The notes under the pieces: generated by a model | What the model was told of the DNA's origin: nothing | Seen by the model: the letters and a program-made list of their open reading frames with translations, nothing else | Database searches by the model: none | Program-made: the position numbers and the translations under genes | Origin: Pseudomonas sp. P8_229 | GTDB taxonomy: Bacteria > Pseudomonadota > Gammaproteobacteria > Pseudomonadales > Pseudomonadaceae | Assembly: GCF_034008635.1 (NCBI RefSeq) | Contig: NZ_CP125378.1 | Coordinates: forward strand, 338,501-402,500 | Length of the DNA: 64,000 nt | Reading direction: 5' to 3' | Shown: positions 56,220 to 64,000 of the stretch, in pieces | How the letters are laid out: the number at the start of each line of letters is the position of its first letter | Position numbering within the stretch: position 1 is the first letter of the stretch

Positions 56220-56260
56220 TCCCGTCCGTGCGGCACTTGCAGCCCTCAAGGAGAAACACC

Positions 56261-56785
56261 ATGTCCGCAGCACTGTTGATCATCGATATGCAGGTCGGTC
56301 TGTTCCATGGTCCGGAAAAACCCCACGACGGCGAACGTGTGCTCGCCAACATCCAGCACCTGATCCACCAGGCACGCCAGCAACACGTGCCGATCTATGC
56401 CGTACGCCACACCGGCCCGGCGGGCTCGCCGATTGCTGCTGGCAGCGCCTTCTGGCAATTGCTGCCGGAACTCGAACTCAAGGCTGACGCCGACCACCTG
56501 TTTGATAAATCCCGGCCCAACGCTTTCCACGGCACGGATCTGGCGCCGCAGCTCAATGCTGCACAGATCGACGACCTGTACCTCGTCGGCATGAAGACTC
56601 AGTTCTGCATCGATGCCACCTGCCGCGCCGCTGCCGATCTGGGCTTCAAGGCGCTGCTGGTGACCGACGCGCACACCTGCATGGACACCCCGGCGCTGCC
56701 TGCCCAAGCCATCATCGAGCACCACAACGCCACCCTCGGTGGCGCGTTCGTGCGGCTGATCAACAGTGCCGACGTGACTTTCTGA
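56261..56785 (+). CDS. Isochorismatase-family cysteine hydrolase
   Basis: 174 aa from the ATG at 56261, preceded by AAGGAG. The catalytic Asp lies in LLIIDMQVGLFHGP, a Lys in LFDKSRPNAFHGTDL and the nucleophile Cys in LVGMKTQFCIDATCRAA. Family members hydrolyse amides, imides or vinyl ethers. No biosynthetic gene neighbours identify the substrate. Expression is apparently governed by the Thr-rich attenuator upstream, which is unusual for such a gene. Confidence 0.92.
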   Translation: MSAALLIIDMQVGLFHGPEKPHDGERVLANIQHLIHQARQQHVPIYAVRHTGPAGSPIAAGSAFWQLLPELELKADADHLFDKSRPNAFHGTDLAPQLNAAQIDDLYLVGMKTQFCIDATCRAAADLGFKALLVTDAHTCMDTPALPAQAIIEHHNATLGGAFVRLINSADVTF

Positions 56786-56795
56786 ATCGAATCTG

Positions 56796-56820
56796 AGCCG
56801 CCGCACCAAAGTGCGGCGGC
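56796..56820 (+). terminator. Strong hairpin after the hydrolase gene
   Basis: GCCGCCGCAC, loop CAAA, GTGCGGCGGC: perfect 10-bp stem 10 bases after the stop. No T run follows, so it may protect the 3' end or terminate weakly. Confidence 0.6.
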
Positions 56821-57157
56821 GTCAATGCGCAATCTGCAACTGCATTTGTTTTCCTACAAGCCTGTTTAAGCCCTTACTGTTACCAATGATGTTTATCAAC
56901 AGCAACAGCCGACTCATCGCGCAAAAAAACAACGCTTTAACACCCAAACAAGCCCGACACCTCAGATTAATCCTACAACTTAAAACAACTCAAAAAACAG
57001 CAACAAAACATTACCAAGATCCAAATACAACCATTATGTTACAAGCAACTACCTTGCCATTGTAAACCGCTGCCAGTCGGGCCTATATTTTTCACGGCTG
57101 GACGTTAGAACACTTGATCAGTCCATAAACTGAAAACTTTCATAAAGAGGATACCGT
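56821..57157. other. A/C-rich, G-poor intergenic region
   Basis: A 337-base non-coding stretch whose plus strand is strikingly poor in G and GC (for example AACAACTCAAAAAACAGCAA), unlike the rest of the window. An 84-codon open frame inside shows no coding features. The promoter of the DUF4822 gene should lie near its right end; AAAGAGGATACC is its ribosome binding site. Confidence 0.6.
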
Positions 57158-57658
57158 ATGCAAAAAAGTGCTCTGACCTGCCTGTTGCTTGCAGGATTGC
57201 TGTTTCCTTTCGCCAGCGTGGCCCAGCAGGCCCCGGCGAGTATCGACGTTCGCGAACTAGCCTCCTCACCTCGATGGCTGACCACCCGGGTCTATATCGA
57301 AGGCGCTGCCGAAACCGACGTAAAAGACAATTATCCCGGCGTCGTTGGCATATCGACCTGGGATCCCGAACGCAATCGTTATGAGTTCTTTTACACCGAC
57401 ACTGGAAATTCAAAATACAACAATGGCGGCGGTGGTTATTTCTTTGTCACCGGCGATCACAACGAACATGTTCTTGTCCCGGATATCGGCACCACCAAAA
57501 CGATTGACCGACGTTTGGAAGCACTGAATAAAAATGAGTTCACTTACTCCCGGGAAGTGCCACGCGAAATGGTGGAAAGCAACCCGCTTGTACGCATCTA
57601 CGTCGTTCACGCGCCTTACACCGGAACAGTAGAAACGACATCAGCCTTCATACAATAA
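57158..57658 (+). CDS. Exported DUF4822-family protein
   Basis: 166 aa with a clear signal peptide (KSALTCLLLAGLLFPFASVA, cleavage near AQQ). The block DNYPGVVGISTWDPERNRYE and GGGGYFFVTGDHNEHVL is what I associate with DUF4822, whose function is unknown. AGAGG precedes the ATG. It is followed after 15 bases by a second small exported protein, so the two form an operon. The family call is from memory. Confidence 0.75.
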   Translation: MQKSALTCLLLAGLLFPFASVAQQAPASIDVRELASSPRWLTTRVYIEGAAETDVKDNYPGVVGISTWDPERNRYEFFYTDTGNSKYNNGGGGYFFVTGDHNEHVLVPDIGTTKTIDRRLEALNKNEFTYSREVPREMVESNPLVRIYVVHAPYTGTVETTSAFIQ

Positions 57659-57673
57659 AAAAGGAAGTTCACC

Positions 57674-58102
57674 ATGCAAAAAACACTTAAAACATTTCTG
57701 GTTTCGTCACTGTTGATCTCTTCACTCCACTACACGGCTGCCAATGCGCAAGCCACTACTCCACTGGCAAAAAATGCCGTCGCCACTCCGGACAACGCGA
57801 TGATGCTCACCGTATTCCTGAAACACGACCAGTCGCGCCCCTTGAGTGAAATCAAAGCCCAGCTCACCCGGCAAGGTTTCTATAAAACCTTTCCGCCGGC
57901 CGGCGTTGAAGTGGTGAGCTGGAAAATCATGATGGGCATCGGCCAGGTGGTCACCGTGCGGTTTCCGGCTTCGCGTCTGGCGGAAGTCAACCTTGCCCTG
58001 GAAAATACCGCGTGGGGCAGTTACCGGACCGAGTTCTATCCGACCTATGATTTCAAACCGATTGCCCTGGCCGAGCAAACCAGAGCCCAGGCAGCCCCAT
58101 GA
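57674..58102 (+). CDS. Exported hypothetical protein
   Basis: 142 aa, starting MQKTLKTFLVSSLLISSLHY with a signal peptide cut near ANAQA. The mature part (MLTVFLKHDQSRPLSEIKAQ, then VVSWKIMMGIGQVVTVRFPA and WGSYRTEFYPTYDF) shows a ferredoxin-like alternation typical of small periplasmic proteins, but I recognise no named family. It lies 15 bases after the DUF4822 gene with AAGGAAG before its ATG. Confidence 0.75.
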   Translation: MQKTLKTFLVSSLLISSLHYTAANAQATTPLAKNAVATPDNAMMLTVFLKHDQSRPLSEIKAQLTRQGFYKTFPPAGVEVVSWKIMMGIGQVVTVRFPASRLAEVNLALENTAWGSYRTEFYPTYDFKPIALAEQTRAQAAP

Positions 58103-58274
58103 TCAGGTCGGCACACTGGATGGCCGGTGTGCCGGCGCCCTTGCTTCTTGAGCGAAGCCGTCCAGAATCAAATCAGCACCGCGCGAATGACAACGATTGC
58201 CAAGCCGCTCCGCAATCAGCACTCTGCAACAACTTTCGCGAAGCAACCCCGCCGACGATCACAGGAGCCGCGTA

Positions 58275-59243
58275 ATGCCCGCCACCGTTCTGGTACTGGT
58301 TGAAACCATCAATGACTATCTGCCGATTCTCGAGCATCAGGGTTTTCATCTGATCCTCGCGCCAACCCCTGCCGAACGGGCGCAAGCCATCGCCACCCAT
58401 GGCTCGCGAATCGACGCGGTGCTGACCCGAGGTCCGCTGGGCCTGACCGCCGATGAAATCGCCGCCCTGCCGATCCTGAAGATCATCACCGTGATCGGCG
58501 CCGGTTACGAGCATGTTGACCTGCAGGCCGCCAGCGATCGCGGGATCACCGTGACCAACGGCGCCGGAGTCAACGCCTCGTCGGTGGCCGACCATGCCAT
58601 GGCGATGCTGCTGGCGCTGGTGCGTGACATTCCGCGTTGCGACGCCGCCGTGCGCCGGGGTGAATGGCCGAAAATCATGCGTCCGTCGCTGGCCAACAAA
58701 CGCTTGGGGATTCTCGGGCTGGGCGCGGTGGGCATGGCGATTGCCAGGCGCGCCCACCTCGGTTTCGACATGCAGGTCAGTTACCACAACCGGCAGGTGC
58801 GCAGCGATGTGCCGTACGCGTTCTGCTCGACGCCGACCGAACTGGCGCGGGCCTCGGATTTTCTGATCGTTGCCACGCCGGGCGGAATCGGCACCCAGCA
58901 TCTGGTGACCCGTCCGGTGTTCGATGCACTGGGCCCGAAGGGCTTCATCGTCAATATCGCCCGAGCGAGTGTCATCGCCACCGCCGACTTGATCATCGCC
59001 CTGGAGCAACGGCGGATTGCCGGTGCCGCGCTGGACGTGTTCGATCACGAACCGCAGGTGCCGGATGCGCTGAAAAGCCTGAGCAACGTGATTCTAACGC
59101 CGCACGTCGCCGGCCTGTCACCGGAAGCCACCCAAGGCACGGTAGAACTGGTGGGGAAAAACCTGGTGGCGTTCTTTTCCGGAGAACCGGTGCTGACCCC
59201 GATTGCGCTACCGCCGCGCCTGGGTAATCAGCGGGTGCACTAA
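58275..59243 (+). CDS. D-isomer-specific 2-hydroxyacid dehydrogenase
   Basis: 322 aa from the ATG at 58275, behind AGGAG. The NAD(P)-binding motif LGILGLGAVGMAIARRA, the Arg region in FIVNIARASVIATADLI, the Glu region in GAALDVFDHEPQVPDAL and the catalytic His in VILTPHVAGLSPEA are in place. It resembles glyoxylate/hydroxypyruvate reductases. The usual Gly-x-Val in the VGRGSVVD-like block is replaced by NIARASVI. The stop overlaps the convergent tssA stop by four bases. Confidence 0.93.
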   Translation: MPATVLVLVETINDYLPILEHQGFHLILAPTPAERAQAIATHGSRIDAVLTRGPLGLTADEIAALPILKIITVIGAGYEHVDLQAASDRGITVTNGAGVNASSVADHAMAMLLALVRDIPRCDAAVRRGEWPKIMRPSLANKRLGILGLGAVGMAIARRAHLGFDMQVSYHNRQVRSDVPYAFCSTPTELARASDFLIVATPGGIGTQHLVTRPVFDALGPKGFIVNIARASVIATADLIIALEQRRIAGAALDVFDHEPQVPDALKSLSNVILTPHVAGLSPEATQGTVELVGKNLVAFFSGEPVLTPIALPPRLGNQRVH

Positions 59244-60322
59244 AGCACCCCGAGCAAGGTCCACAAACGACGCGATTCGGCGTCCGCCGAGATCAACTCG
59301 CCGAGCAATTCACTCAACGGCTTGTTGCCCCACTCCACCCCGCGTCGTATCAGATACGGTACGGGGCTATGAGGCTCGGTGCGGGCCAGGTATTCGGCAA
59401 TCAGCAGCAATTGTCGGTACGCCTCTTCACGACTGGCCGGCTCGCGGAACACCTGCGCGGCAGGCGCCTCTTCAACCGGTTGTGCCACGGCGACAGGGAC
59501 CTCAACCACCGCAGGTGGCGGTGCCGGCTGTTGTGGGTGCATGGCAATGAACTCCTGAACCAGCGTCAGCAACGCTTGAATGGTTTCCTGCAACGGGTGA
59601 AACCCCGGCCCCTGCTCACCCAGATACCTTTCGCTCCAGGCGTCCAATCGCTGTAGATGCTGCAAGCTCAACAGCAGATTGCCCTGCATGCGCAGCCAGA
59701 ACGCCATGGGCGTGACCCGGATCTGGTCGCCGAGTTTTTTTTGTTCGTTGCGCGCGGTGTCAGCCGAGGTCTTGGCGTTCTTGCTGTCGTTGGCCTTGAC
59801 CTGCTGCACCTGCAAGCGGCGCCAGACGTCCAGGGTGTAGAACTCGAAATCACTGTGGTGCGGGCCGAACAGCGGCACCCGGGTCAGCAGGACTTCACTG
59901 TAGCGGCGCACCAGCCATTCCAGCGGAATCACCCGCCACGACTGGTCGCCGTCCTCGGCCTGCGGGTGCAATTGCTCGGGGTAGCGTTCGCAGAGGCTGG
60001 CGATCAGCGCGAGACTGCCGGGCAAACCATCCAGCGCTTGCAGATGCAGCCACGCCTCGCCCAGCCACGCAGCGAGCATCAGGTCTTTGCTGCGCTCCAG
60101 CAGCAGGCTCGTGGTGAGCGCTTCCACGTCCGGCCAGTTCGCCCGTTTGACTGCCGACTGCCAGACCCCGGTCGGCAGGCTGGTGTCGTCCTCGCGGCGC
60201 AGGTCACGCAACTGGTCGTACTCGCGCTCGTAGCGCAAATCCACCCCGCAGGGTTGCTCGGCGCTGATGGGCGCCAGCAACTGATCGATCAGGTCCGGCA
60301 AAGTCGTCGATGGCAGGCTCAC
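59240..60322 (-). CDS. tssA: Type VI secretion protein TssA
   Basis: 360 aa. The N-terminal ImpA domain is recognised from LLAPISAEQPCGVDLRYERE and DWRR-like text (here RVIPLEWLVRRYSEVLLTRV), followed by a Pro/Val-rich linker (QQPAPPPAVVEVPVAVAQPV) and the VasJ-type C-terminal block PYLIRRGVEWGNKPLSELLG. TssA caps the growing sheath and coordinates its assembly on the baseplate. The ATG overlaps the tssM stop by four bases. It is the last gene of the T6SS operon in this direction. Confidence 0.92.
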   Translation of the reverse strand: MSLPSTTLPDLIDQLLAPISAEQPCGVDLRYEREYDQLRDLRREDDTSLPTGVWQSAVKRANWPDVEALTTSLLLERSKDLMLAAWLGEAWLHLQALDGLPGSLALIASLCERYPEQLHPQAEDGDQSWRVIPLEWLVRRYSEVLLTRVPLFGPHHSDFEFYTLDVWRRLQVQQVKANDSKNAKTSADTARNEQKKLGDQIRVTPMAFWLRMQGNLLLSLQHLQRLDAWSERYLGEQGPGFHPLQETIQALLTLVQEFIAMHPQQPAPPPAVVEVPVAVAQPVEEAPAAQVFREPASREEAYRQLLLIAEYLARTEPHSPVPYLIRRGVEWGNKPLSELLGELISADAESRRLWTLLGVL

Positions 60323-63300
60323 AACCCCTCCTCTTTACGGGCGTCCAGAGCGGCGGTGGCGCCACTCAGTTGATAGGGCGAACGCGGTGCGCGGGTCGGC
60401 AGCGGCGGAATCGCCAGCGGCAGTTTCGAGCCCTGACTCATCAGCGACAGGCGCACGAACATCCGGGTAGATTCGCTGGTGACACTGTCGGTCGCCGCCG
60501 TCACTGGCAGGCGCAACGCCAGCGGAAAATCGGTGTAATCGAGGTTCGGCTGACGCTGCACGGAAAAGTGCGCGCGCATCAGGCGCAGCAACGACCACGG
60601 CCCGCCGTACTCCCAACCGGCCTCCATGTCGCGCACCACCAGGTTCGGTTGCAACGGATCGTTAACCGGGCGCTCCTTGCCGTTACGCGCCCAGCGCAAG
60701 GTCAGGCGAATCGGCTGACCGACCATCCAGCGCAGGTTCGGCTGTTCGGCACCGGGGTAGCTGATCTGCTGATTTCCCGCCAGCAGGCCCCAGGCAATCA
60801 CCTGATCGGCACCCTTCTCTTCTTCGCGGTCGGTGCGCCAGCGCACGTCGAGCTCAACCCCGAGGATGCCACTCTTGTCGCGCACGAACAGCGGCGTCAG
60901 CCATACGCTGGCCTGCTTCAGGCGATTGAGAAAATCTTCGGCGGCCAGCCGCTCCGGGGTCTGACTCAGGACCAGTCCGGCCTGGGCCACCGCCAGACGC
61001 TTGTCGATGATTTCCAGAAAGTGCTGGACCCGCGCCGGGTCGGCATCTTGCGCCTGCACACCGTTGGCAAACGGAAAGCGATCGGCGAGGTATTGATTGA
61101 AATAGGTCGCCAGCTCGTTCCACGCCGCCGCAGCCTGCTGTTGTTGCAGGAACTGGCAGCGCTGCATGGCGCTCTGTTGCAACTCCACCGCGCGCATCGC
61201 CAGGGTGCCGCGACCGCCGGCGATGTTGGCCGTCTGCAACGTCTGCACGCAGGTGCCGGTGTCCATCTCGACAAAGTCGCGGCTGACCAGTTGTTCGATC
61301 TGCGCAGGAGAACTGGCCGGGTTGGCGTCCTTGTACTTGAGCAGTTCGTCGTTGAGTGCGCTGAACTGGGTCACCCGCTCGTAATCCAGCGCCGACAGAT
61401 TGCCCTGCTGAGTCGTCAGCCACTGCAACGCCGAGGTACGCCGTTCGGTAATGCCGAGCATGGTGTTGAACTGCTGCTTGAGACTCAGCTTCAGGTCCTG
61501 CACATCGCTGGCGCCGTACAGTTGCAGACCGAGGTTTTTCGAGCCGTCCCACTGGCTGATTTCGGTACGGCCGCCGAACAACGGCTGTGCGGTGATTTCC
61601 TCCAGGCCGCTGACGATCTGCGCCAGTGCCCGCCGGTTCAACGCCCCTTGCAGACGCGACGCCAGATCGCTGCGGTGCACTTCGACGAAGGCTTTCTGCA
61701 GGGCCATGGCCTGTTCGGCCTTCACATTGAACACGGCATAAGGCTGAGTCTGGTCGTTGTGATCCTTGAGGCTGAGCCACATCGCCTGAGCGGCGGCGCT
61801 TTCGGCGGCTTGCAGCAAGGCTTCGCGATACGCCGGCGGGATGCGCGGCAACTCTTCGGCGACATAACTCTTGTAGCTGGCGAAGTAGCTGAGCGAGGTA
61901 TTGAGGTCGTCGCCGTCGACGGTCTGGCCCTGCAGGTTGACGTTGTCCTGACTGGCGCGCATGGCAACCGACACGAAGTCACGCTTGAACAGCGCCTGCA
62001 CCGCGTTGTTGAGCTTGACCACCTGTTCCTGCAGCGCCAGTTGCCCGCTGCCCTGCTGTACCAGCAGGTTGCCGCGCGAACCGACCTGGGCGATCCACTG
62101 ATCGCGAAAGCTCTGTTGCAGCTTGCCCGCCTGCTGGTCCAGTTGCTGCTCGACAGCCGGCCCAAGCAATGAACTCTTGCGCACCTTGTCGAGGAAATCG
62201 CGATAGCCCGGCACCAGTTCCTGGCCCTTGCCGCGACTCCACGTCGAGTTGGTCAGAGCGATGGCCGCTTGTAGATCGTCGATCAGCGCACGCAGATCCT
62301 CCAGCTCGCTCAGGCTGTTGCCGCTGCCCGCCTCCAATTGCTCCAGATGCAGCTTGAGGTAACCGGCCTTGCTGACGAAGTTGTCGGCGAGGAAATACTG
62401 ATCGAGCCAGCGCTCCATCAGCCCGGTGAAGTTGCTGACGATCAGCGGCCGCTCCACGCTCAGGTCCAGCGCCTGCAAGTCGCCGCTGTCGCCCGCCGCC
62501 AGCAGCCGATTGTAGTAAGCGGCGTGGGGCAAGGTGGCGGCGTTGAGGTTCAGTGACAACGCGCTGTTGCTCAGTTGCACCAGATCATCCAGCGGCACCC
62601 GTTGGTTGTTCTGCACTTCACCGAACAGCTGATTCTGTTGTTCCAGACGCAATGCCCGATCCACCAGGTCCGTCGCCTTCTGATAGTTCTGCCACTGCGC
62701 CGGGTCTTCGCTTTCCACGCTGTTGCGCCGGTCGGTGCTGCGGATCGCCTTGATTTTCGCCAGTTCCGCGACCAGCAAATCGTGCAGCGGTACCAGCATG
62801 TGGCGCTGGGTGGAGCGAAACAGCTCCTGTTCGATCCGGGTATCGAAAGAAGAAAACCACGAGGTCGGAAATACCAGCGACACGTAATGCCAGTGTGGGG
62901 CTTTCTCCAGCACCCGCCAGAAGCTCTGCACATTGCGCCGGGTTGGCTCGATCCGGTGCGCCTCGTCGGTGACCGCGACATAACTCTTCTGTGCGCCCTG
63001 CATCAGCCGCGCCAGTTCGTGAGCATCGCGCACCGAGTCGCGCCAGATCCAGACCATCGCTACCGCCCACACCACCCCGACCACCAGCGCGACGCCGGCG
63101 GTGATCCGCTGCCAACGCTGGCGCAAACGCAGCAGACGTGGCACGCCCTGGGCCAGGCCGCGTTCACCCACCAGTCGTTCGCGCCACAACGGGCGCATGA
63201 ACGCACTGCGCTGCAAGCTGCTGTCGTCAGCGGAAAAGCCGTCCAGCGCATCGTCCGACGGCTGATTGGCAGTCAGATACACGCCGCGAAAACACGGTGC

Positions 63301-64000
63301 CTCACCCTGGGCGTTGCCCTGAAACACCGGTTCGAGCACGCTCTGCAAGCCGCGACGCAATGTCTCCAGACGCTCCGGCAAGGCATACAGATCAGCACTC
63401 AAGTGCCCGGACAAGGTGCCGATTTCGATCACCGCTTCCGACACCGCGCGGTGCAGGCGATCCAGCGCCTGATCGCTCCACTGTCCCTGCCACACCGCGT
63501 CGCGGGCGTAGGGTGTCGACCAACCCAGGGTGCGCTCGCGCGCCTCGTCGGGCAGCGCGCTGATCAGTTCCTGAAACCCGGGCAATTCCTCAAGACCGGT
63601 GATGATCACGTACACCGGCACACTCAAGCCGAAGCGTTGCAGCAGATCAATGAAACGTCGGCGCGCCGCCAGACCGAGCTGGGTGGACTGCTCCAGACTC
63701 CCCAGGCGACTGGCCGGCACTGTCCAGACCACTCCGTCCAGCGGGCGTTTGCTGCGCAGACGCAAAATCAGTCCGAGCAGACGCCACCAGCCGCCACGCT
63801 GCAGGTGCATGCCGTCATCGGGCAGGAACAACGCCTGCGGCACCACCAGCACCGCCCCTTCGGGATCGGACCACCAGCGACCGAACCACGCCGGTTTGTC
63901 GGTCGGCTGCAAACGCCACTCGCTGACCAGTTGCGTGCCCTGGGCTTCATCACCGAGCAACAGCAGCCATGGCATCTGGTAGCGATCGTGACTGCCCTGC
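60319..64000 (-). CDS. tssM: Type VI secretion membrane protein TssM (IcmF), N-terminus beyond window
   Basis: 1226 codons are visible and the frame remains open to the right edge; the first visible residues are QGSHDRYQMPWLLLLGDEAQ, so the Met at 63975 is not the start. Signs of TssM: the MPWLLLLG strand of the NTPase-like domain, a membrane helix (ITAGVALVVGVVWAVAMVWI), a long helical periplasmic region and the C-terminal beta domain. TssM bridges the inner membrane to TssJ. The phosphate-binding GxxGxGKT loop is replaced by GDEAQGTQL, so this copy lacks a Walker A. Confidence 0.9.
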   Translation of the reverse strand, partial: QGSHDRYQMPWLLLLGDEAQGTQLVSEWRLQPTDKPAWFGRWWSDPEGAVLVVPQALFLPDDGMHLQRGGWWRLLGLILRLRSKRPLDGVVWTVPASRLGSLEQSTQLGLAARRRFIDLLQRFGLSVPVYVIITGLEELPGFQELISALPDEARERTLGWSTPYARDAVWQGQWSDQALDRLHRAVSEAVIEIGTLSGHLSADLYALPERLETLRRGLQSVLEPVFQGNAQGEAPCFRGVYLTANQPSDDALDGFSADDSSLQRSAFMRPLWRERLVGERGLAQGVPRLLRLRQRWQRITAGVALVVGVVWAVAMVWIWRDSVRDAHELARLMQGAQKSYVAVTDEAHRIEPTRRNVQSFWRVLEKAPHWHYVSLVFPTSWFSSFDTRIEQELFRSTQRHMLVPLHDLLVAELAKIKAIRSTDRRNSVESEDPAQWQNYQKATDLVDRALRLEQQNQLFGEVQNNQRVPLDDLVQLSNSALSLNLNAATLPHAAYYNRLLAAGDSGDLQALDLSVERPLIVSNFTGLMERWLDQYFLADNFVSKAGYLKLHLEQLEAGSGNSLSELEDLRALIDDLQAAIALTNSTWSRGKGQELVPGYRDFLDKVRKSSLLGPAVEQQLDQQAGKLQQSFRDQWIAQVGSRGNLLVQQGSGQLALQEQVVKLNNAVQALFKRDFVSVAMRASQDNVNLQGQTVDGDDLNTSLSYFASYKSYVAEELPRIPPAYREALLQAAESAAAQAMWLSLKDHNDQTQPYAVFNVKAEQAMALQKAFVEVHRSDLASRLQGALNRRALAQIVSGLEEITAQPLFGGRTEISQWDGSKNLGLQLYGASDVQDLKLSLKQQFNTMLGITERRTSALQWLTTQQGNLSALDYERVTQFSALNDELLKYKDANPASSPAQIEQLVSRDFVEMDTGTCVQTLQTANIAGGRGTLAMRAVELQQSAMQRCQFLQQQQAAAAWNELATYFNQYLADRFPFANGVQAQDADPARVQHFLEIIDKRLAVAQAGLVLSQTPERLAAEDFLNRLKQASVWLTPLFVRDKSGILGVELDVRWRTDREEEKGADQVIAWGLLAGNQQISYPGAEQPNLRWMVGQPIRLTLRWARNGKERPVNDPLQPNLVVRDMEAGWEYGGPWSLLRLMRAHFSVQRQPNLDYTDFPLALRLPVTAATDSVTSESTRMFVRLSLMSQGSKLPLAIPPLPTRAPRSPYQLSGATAALDARKEEGL

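Noticed and set aside
55185..56273. 362-codon minus-strand frame spanning the tautomerase gene
   Set aside because: Only its last 64 codons have a ribosome binding site and protein-like character; the rest is antisense to the tautomerase.
56811..57065. 84-codon plus-strand frame
   Set aside because: Overlaps a hairpin and an A/C-rich low-complexity tract, has no ribosome binding site and no domain-like sequence.

Overview
The window is chromosomal DNA of a fluorescent Pseudomonas (P. fluorescens group). This rests on three things: high GC with strong codon bias; dozens of Pseudomonas-type REP sequences (core GGGCTTGCTCGCGA and variants); and the conserved block rnhA / methyltransferase / gloB / mltD / two yejA-like binding proteins / yejB / yejE / yejF / fabI, which matches the order known from Pseudomonas genomes. 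No tRNA, rRNA, insertion sequence, phage or CRISPR array was recognised.

Layout. 1-5.4 kb: an accessory, defence-like cluster. It holds an edge-truncated hypothetical gene (minus), an 884-aa ATPase with a zinc-hook motif resembling RloC/PrrC-type nucleases, an orphan 259-aa gene and a GIY-YIG-like protein. 5.9-18.3 kb: the core block listed above. 18.4-22.1 kb: a LysR regulator divergent from a VOC protein, a 9-unit 135-bp REP array, and a GAF-GGDEF diguanylate cyclase. 22.1-26.4 kb: an isoquinoline-oxidoreductase-like molybdenum hydroxylase (iorA, iorB, dihaem cytochrome), divergent from a haloperoxidase-like hydrolase. 26.4-31.8 kb: a second REP array (133-bp units), a GFA protein, a highly structured RNA leader before a DUF6124 gene, then a methyltransferase, VOC, AraC and PfpI genes. 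31.8-36.7 kb: LysE-type exporters and the bacteriophytochrome pair bphO-bphP. 36.8-39.3 kb: an alkylation-repair operon (ada, PEP-mutase-like, alkA-like). 39.7-42.9 kb: agmatine deiminase with a polyamine-type binding protein and a LysR regulator. 42.9-48.5 kb: a third REP array (94-bp units), a second GFA protein, a two-component system, miaE, a universal stress protein and a DUF1289 protein. 48.6-54.7 kb: acnB with a folded 5' leader, a SulP transporter and a serine/threonine-type permease. 54.9-59.2 kb: two tiny membrane proteins, a tautomerase, a Thr-rich leader-peptide attenuator before an isochorismatase-family hydrolase, DUF4822 and another exported protein, and a 2-hydroxyacid dehydrogenase. 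59.2-64 kb: type VI secretion genes tssA and tssM; tssM runs off the right edge.

The most unusual items are non-coding. First, a complete transcription attenuator (promoter, near-leaderless 25-codon Thr/His leader peptide, mutually exclusive antiterminator and terminator) in front of a hydrolase gene. Second, the multi-stem leader with two identical UUUGGUAG loops and an internal complement before DUF6124. Third, the acnB leader closed by a 16-bp stem. Fourth, three separate tandem REP arrays with different periods. Fifth, two loci carrying the same kind of inverted CCCTCTCCC element with internal tandem copies. Most coding genes are ordinary core or accessory Pseudomonas genes. All functions come from motif recognition by eye; no database search was run.
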